Assembly: GCA_009691925.1 (NCBI GenBank)
Contig: SIAG01000211.1
Location: 1 to 7,242 of the forward strand
Reading direction: 5' to 3'
Origin: Planctomycetaceae bacterium
Lineage (GTDB): Bacteria > Planctomycetota > Planctomycetia > Pirellulales > UBA1268
Length of the DNA: 7,242 nucleotides
Shown: positions 5,988 to 7,242 of the stretch, piece by piece
How positions within the stretch are numbered: position 1 is the first letter of the stretch
How the letters are laid out: the number at the start of each line of letters is the position of its first letter
Program-made: the position numbers and the translations under genes
Notes under the pieces: model-generated
What the model saw: the letters and a program-made list of their open reading frames with translations, nothing else
Told to the model about the DNA's origin: nothing
The model's database searches: none

Positions 5988-7242
5988 TTGAATCCGGAAC
6001 AGCAGCGTCTCGGGCAGATTACCGACGAATCGGGGGGCTGGCGCCGGTGGGGGCCGTACCTCGCCGACCGCGCCTGGGGGACCGTCCGTGAGGACTACTC
6101 CCGGGATGGTGATGCCTGGAACTATCTGACCTACGACCACTCCCGGGCCAAGGCCTATCGCTGGGGGGAGGACGGAATCGCCGGGCTTTCCGACCGCTAC
6201 CAGATCCTCTGCTTCGCCCCGACCTTTTGGAACGGTGCCGATACGCATCTCAAGGAGCGTTTGTTCGGCGTCACCCCGTGGGAGGGGAATCATGGCGAGG
6301 ATGCCAAGGAGTGGTGGGTGCATGTCGACAACACGCCGACCCACTCCTTCATGAGCCTCCTCTACCGCTATCCCCAGGCCCCCTTCCCCTACTCCCAGCT
6401 CGTCGCCGAGAACGTGGCCCGGCAGGGGCGCGGGGCGGAGTTTGAGCTGGCCGACACGGGAGCCTTCGACGACGGCCGCTATTTCGACATCGTCATCGAG
6501 TATGCGAAGCGCGGACCGGAGGAGATCGCCATCCGGATCACCGCCACCAACCGCGGCCCCGCCCCGGCCCGGCTCGACATCCTCCCCACGCTCTGGTTCC
6601 GCAACACCTGGTCGTGGGGGGCTTCCCCGCGCCCGACGCCCGAGATCGCCCTCGCCCCGGCCCTCTCCGGCACGCTCTGCCTGGTGGCCGACGACGCCCG
6701 CGCCGAGATCCCCTCGCGGCTCCCCCCGTCGGCACGCCTCGGGAAGCGCTGGCTCCTCGCCACCGCCGCGCCGGGCGAGATGCCTCTCTTCACCGACAAC
6801 GAAACGAACATGCCGGCGGTGTACGGCGCGGGGCCCGTGAGCCATTCCCCGTTCACCAAAGACGCCTTCCACCGGGCGATCTGCGCCGGCGACTCGGGCG
6901 CGGTCAACCCGGAGTCTGTTGGGACGAAAGCATCGCTCCACCGCCGCTTCGAGATCCCGGCCGGGGGAACGGTGGCGGTCCATCTCCTTCTCTCCGACCA
7001 TCAGCCAGAGGCGCTGGGGGGCAAGGCACTGGCGGCGCTCGTCGACGAGTCGATCGCGCTGCGGCAGGCCGAGGCCGACACCTTCTACGCCGGCGTCGCC
7101 CCGGCGACGGCCGGCGAAGACGAGCGGCATGTTCAGCGCCGGGCGCTCGCCGGCTTGCTGTGGTCGAAGCAGACCTACATCTTCGACGTCGCCGCCTGGC
7201 TCGACGGCGACAACCCCGCTGCACCGCCGCCGCCGGAGCGGG
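5988..7242 (+). CDS. GH63/MGH1-like glycoside hydrolase, N-terminal part (3' end outside window)
   Basis: From TTG 5988 the frame stays open to the window end, giving 418 complete codons. Conserved blocks of bacterial glucosidase-type GH63 proteins appear in order: WGPYL (21-25), WGTVREDYS (30-38), DAWNY (42-46), RWGEDG (58-63), KERLFG (89-94), EGNHGEDAKE (99-108), TPTHS (116-120), YPQAPFPY (128-135), LPTLWFRNTWSW (199-210), TDNETN, and WSKQTYIFDV (392-401) followed by a Pro-rich stretch at 413-416. In this family the (alpha/alpha)6-barrel with the catalytic acids follows, and it is not in the window; bacterial members are usually close to 900 residues, so about half is visible. GH63 enzymes hydrolyse alpha-glucosidic or related alpha-linked sugars; the exact substrate cannot be read here. 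No signal peptide is present, suggesting a cytoplasmic enzyme. The gene is divergent from the LEPR-xLL gene, with a 158 bp gap between starts. Confidence 0.87.
   Translation, partial: MNPEQQRLGQITDESGGWRRWGPYLADRAWGTVREDYSRDGDAWNYLTYDHSRAKAYRWGEDGIAGLSDRYQILCFAPTFWNGADTHLKERLFGVTPWEGNHGEDAKEWWVHVDNTPTHSFMSLLYRYPQAPFPYSQLVAENVARQGRGAEFELADTGAFDDGRYFDIVIEYAKRGPEEIAIRITATNRGPAPARLDILPTLWFRNTWSWGASPRPTPEIALAPALSGTLCLVADDARAEIPSRLPPSARLGKRWLLATAAPGEMPLFTDNETNMPAVYGAGPVSHSPFTKDAFHRAICAGDSGAVNPESVGTKASLHRRFEIPAGGTVAVHLLLSDHQPEALGGKALAALVDESIALRQAEADTFYAGVAPATAGEDERHVQRRALAGLLWSKQTYIFDVAAWLDGDNPAAPPPPER

Noticed and set aside
5826..7130. A 434-codon minus-strand frame opposite the GH63-like gene
   Set aside because: The plus strand shows an ordered series of GH63 family motifs; the minus frame is Gly/Arg-rich with no motif and also covers the ribosome binding site of the LEPR-xLL gene.

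Overview
The window is GC-rich and gene-dense and looks like chromosome from a planctomycete. The strongest pointer is the minus-strand gene at 3793-5829, whose N-terminus carries the LEPR-xLL type motif (LEPRAMLAAD) that planctomycetes put near the start of many exported proteins. The Ala/Leu-rich 23-residue repeat protein beside it also fits that group. This assignment rests on motif recognition, not on a search.

Layout from left to right: (1) 2-1441, plus strand, the C-terminal part of an outer-membrane beta-barrel-like protein whose start lies outside the window. (2) 1442-1589, a short spacer with GC-rich inverted repeats, a candidate promoter and a ribosome binding site. (3) 1590-3809, plus strand, a 739-residue membrane-anchored solenoid made of about 27 repeats of nominally 23 residues. 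(4) 3793-5829, minus strand, a 678-residue exported protein with two GlcG/HbpS-like domains; its stop codon lies inside the end of gene 3, so the two genes converge and overlap by 17 bp. (5) 5830-5987, a divergent spacer. (6) 5988 to the window end, plus strand, the N-terminal 418 residues of a GH63/MGH1-like glycoside hydrolase that starts at TTG and runs off the window. No stretch longer than 300 bases lacks a gene.

The four genes do not form an obvious pathway. Three look like envelope or exported proteins (barrel, anchored solenoid, LEPR-xLL protein), and the fourth looks like a cytoplasmic carbohydrate enzyme. Genes 1 and 2 share a strand but are separated by a spacer with its own candidate promoter, so co-transcription is uncertain. 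No RNA gene, mobile element, CRISPR array or recognisable defence system was seen. The most unusual object is the repeat protein at 1590-3809: its repeat is regular, almost free of asparagine, comes in phase-preserving variants, and shows an internal multi-repeat duplication.
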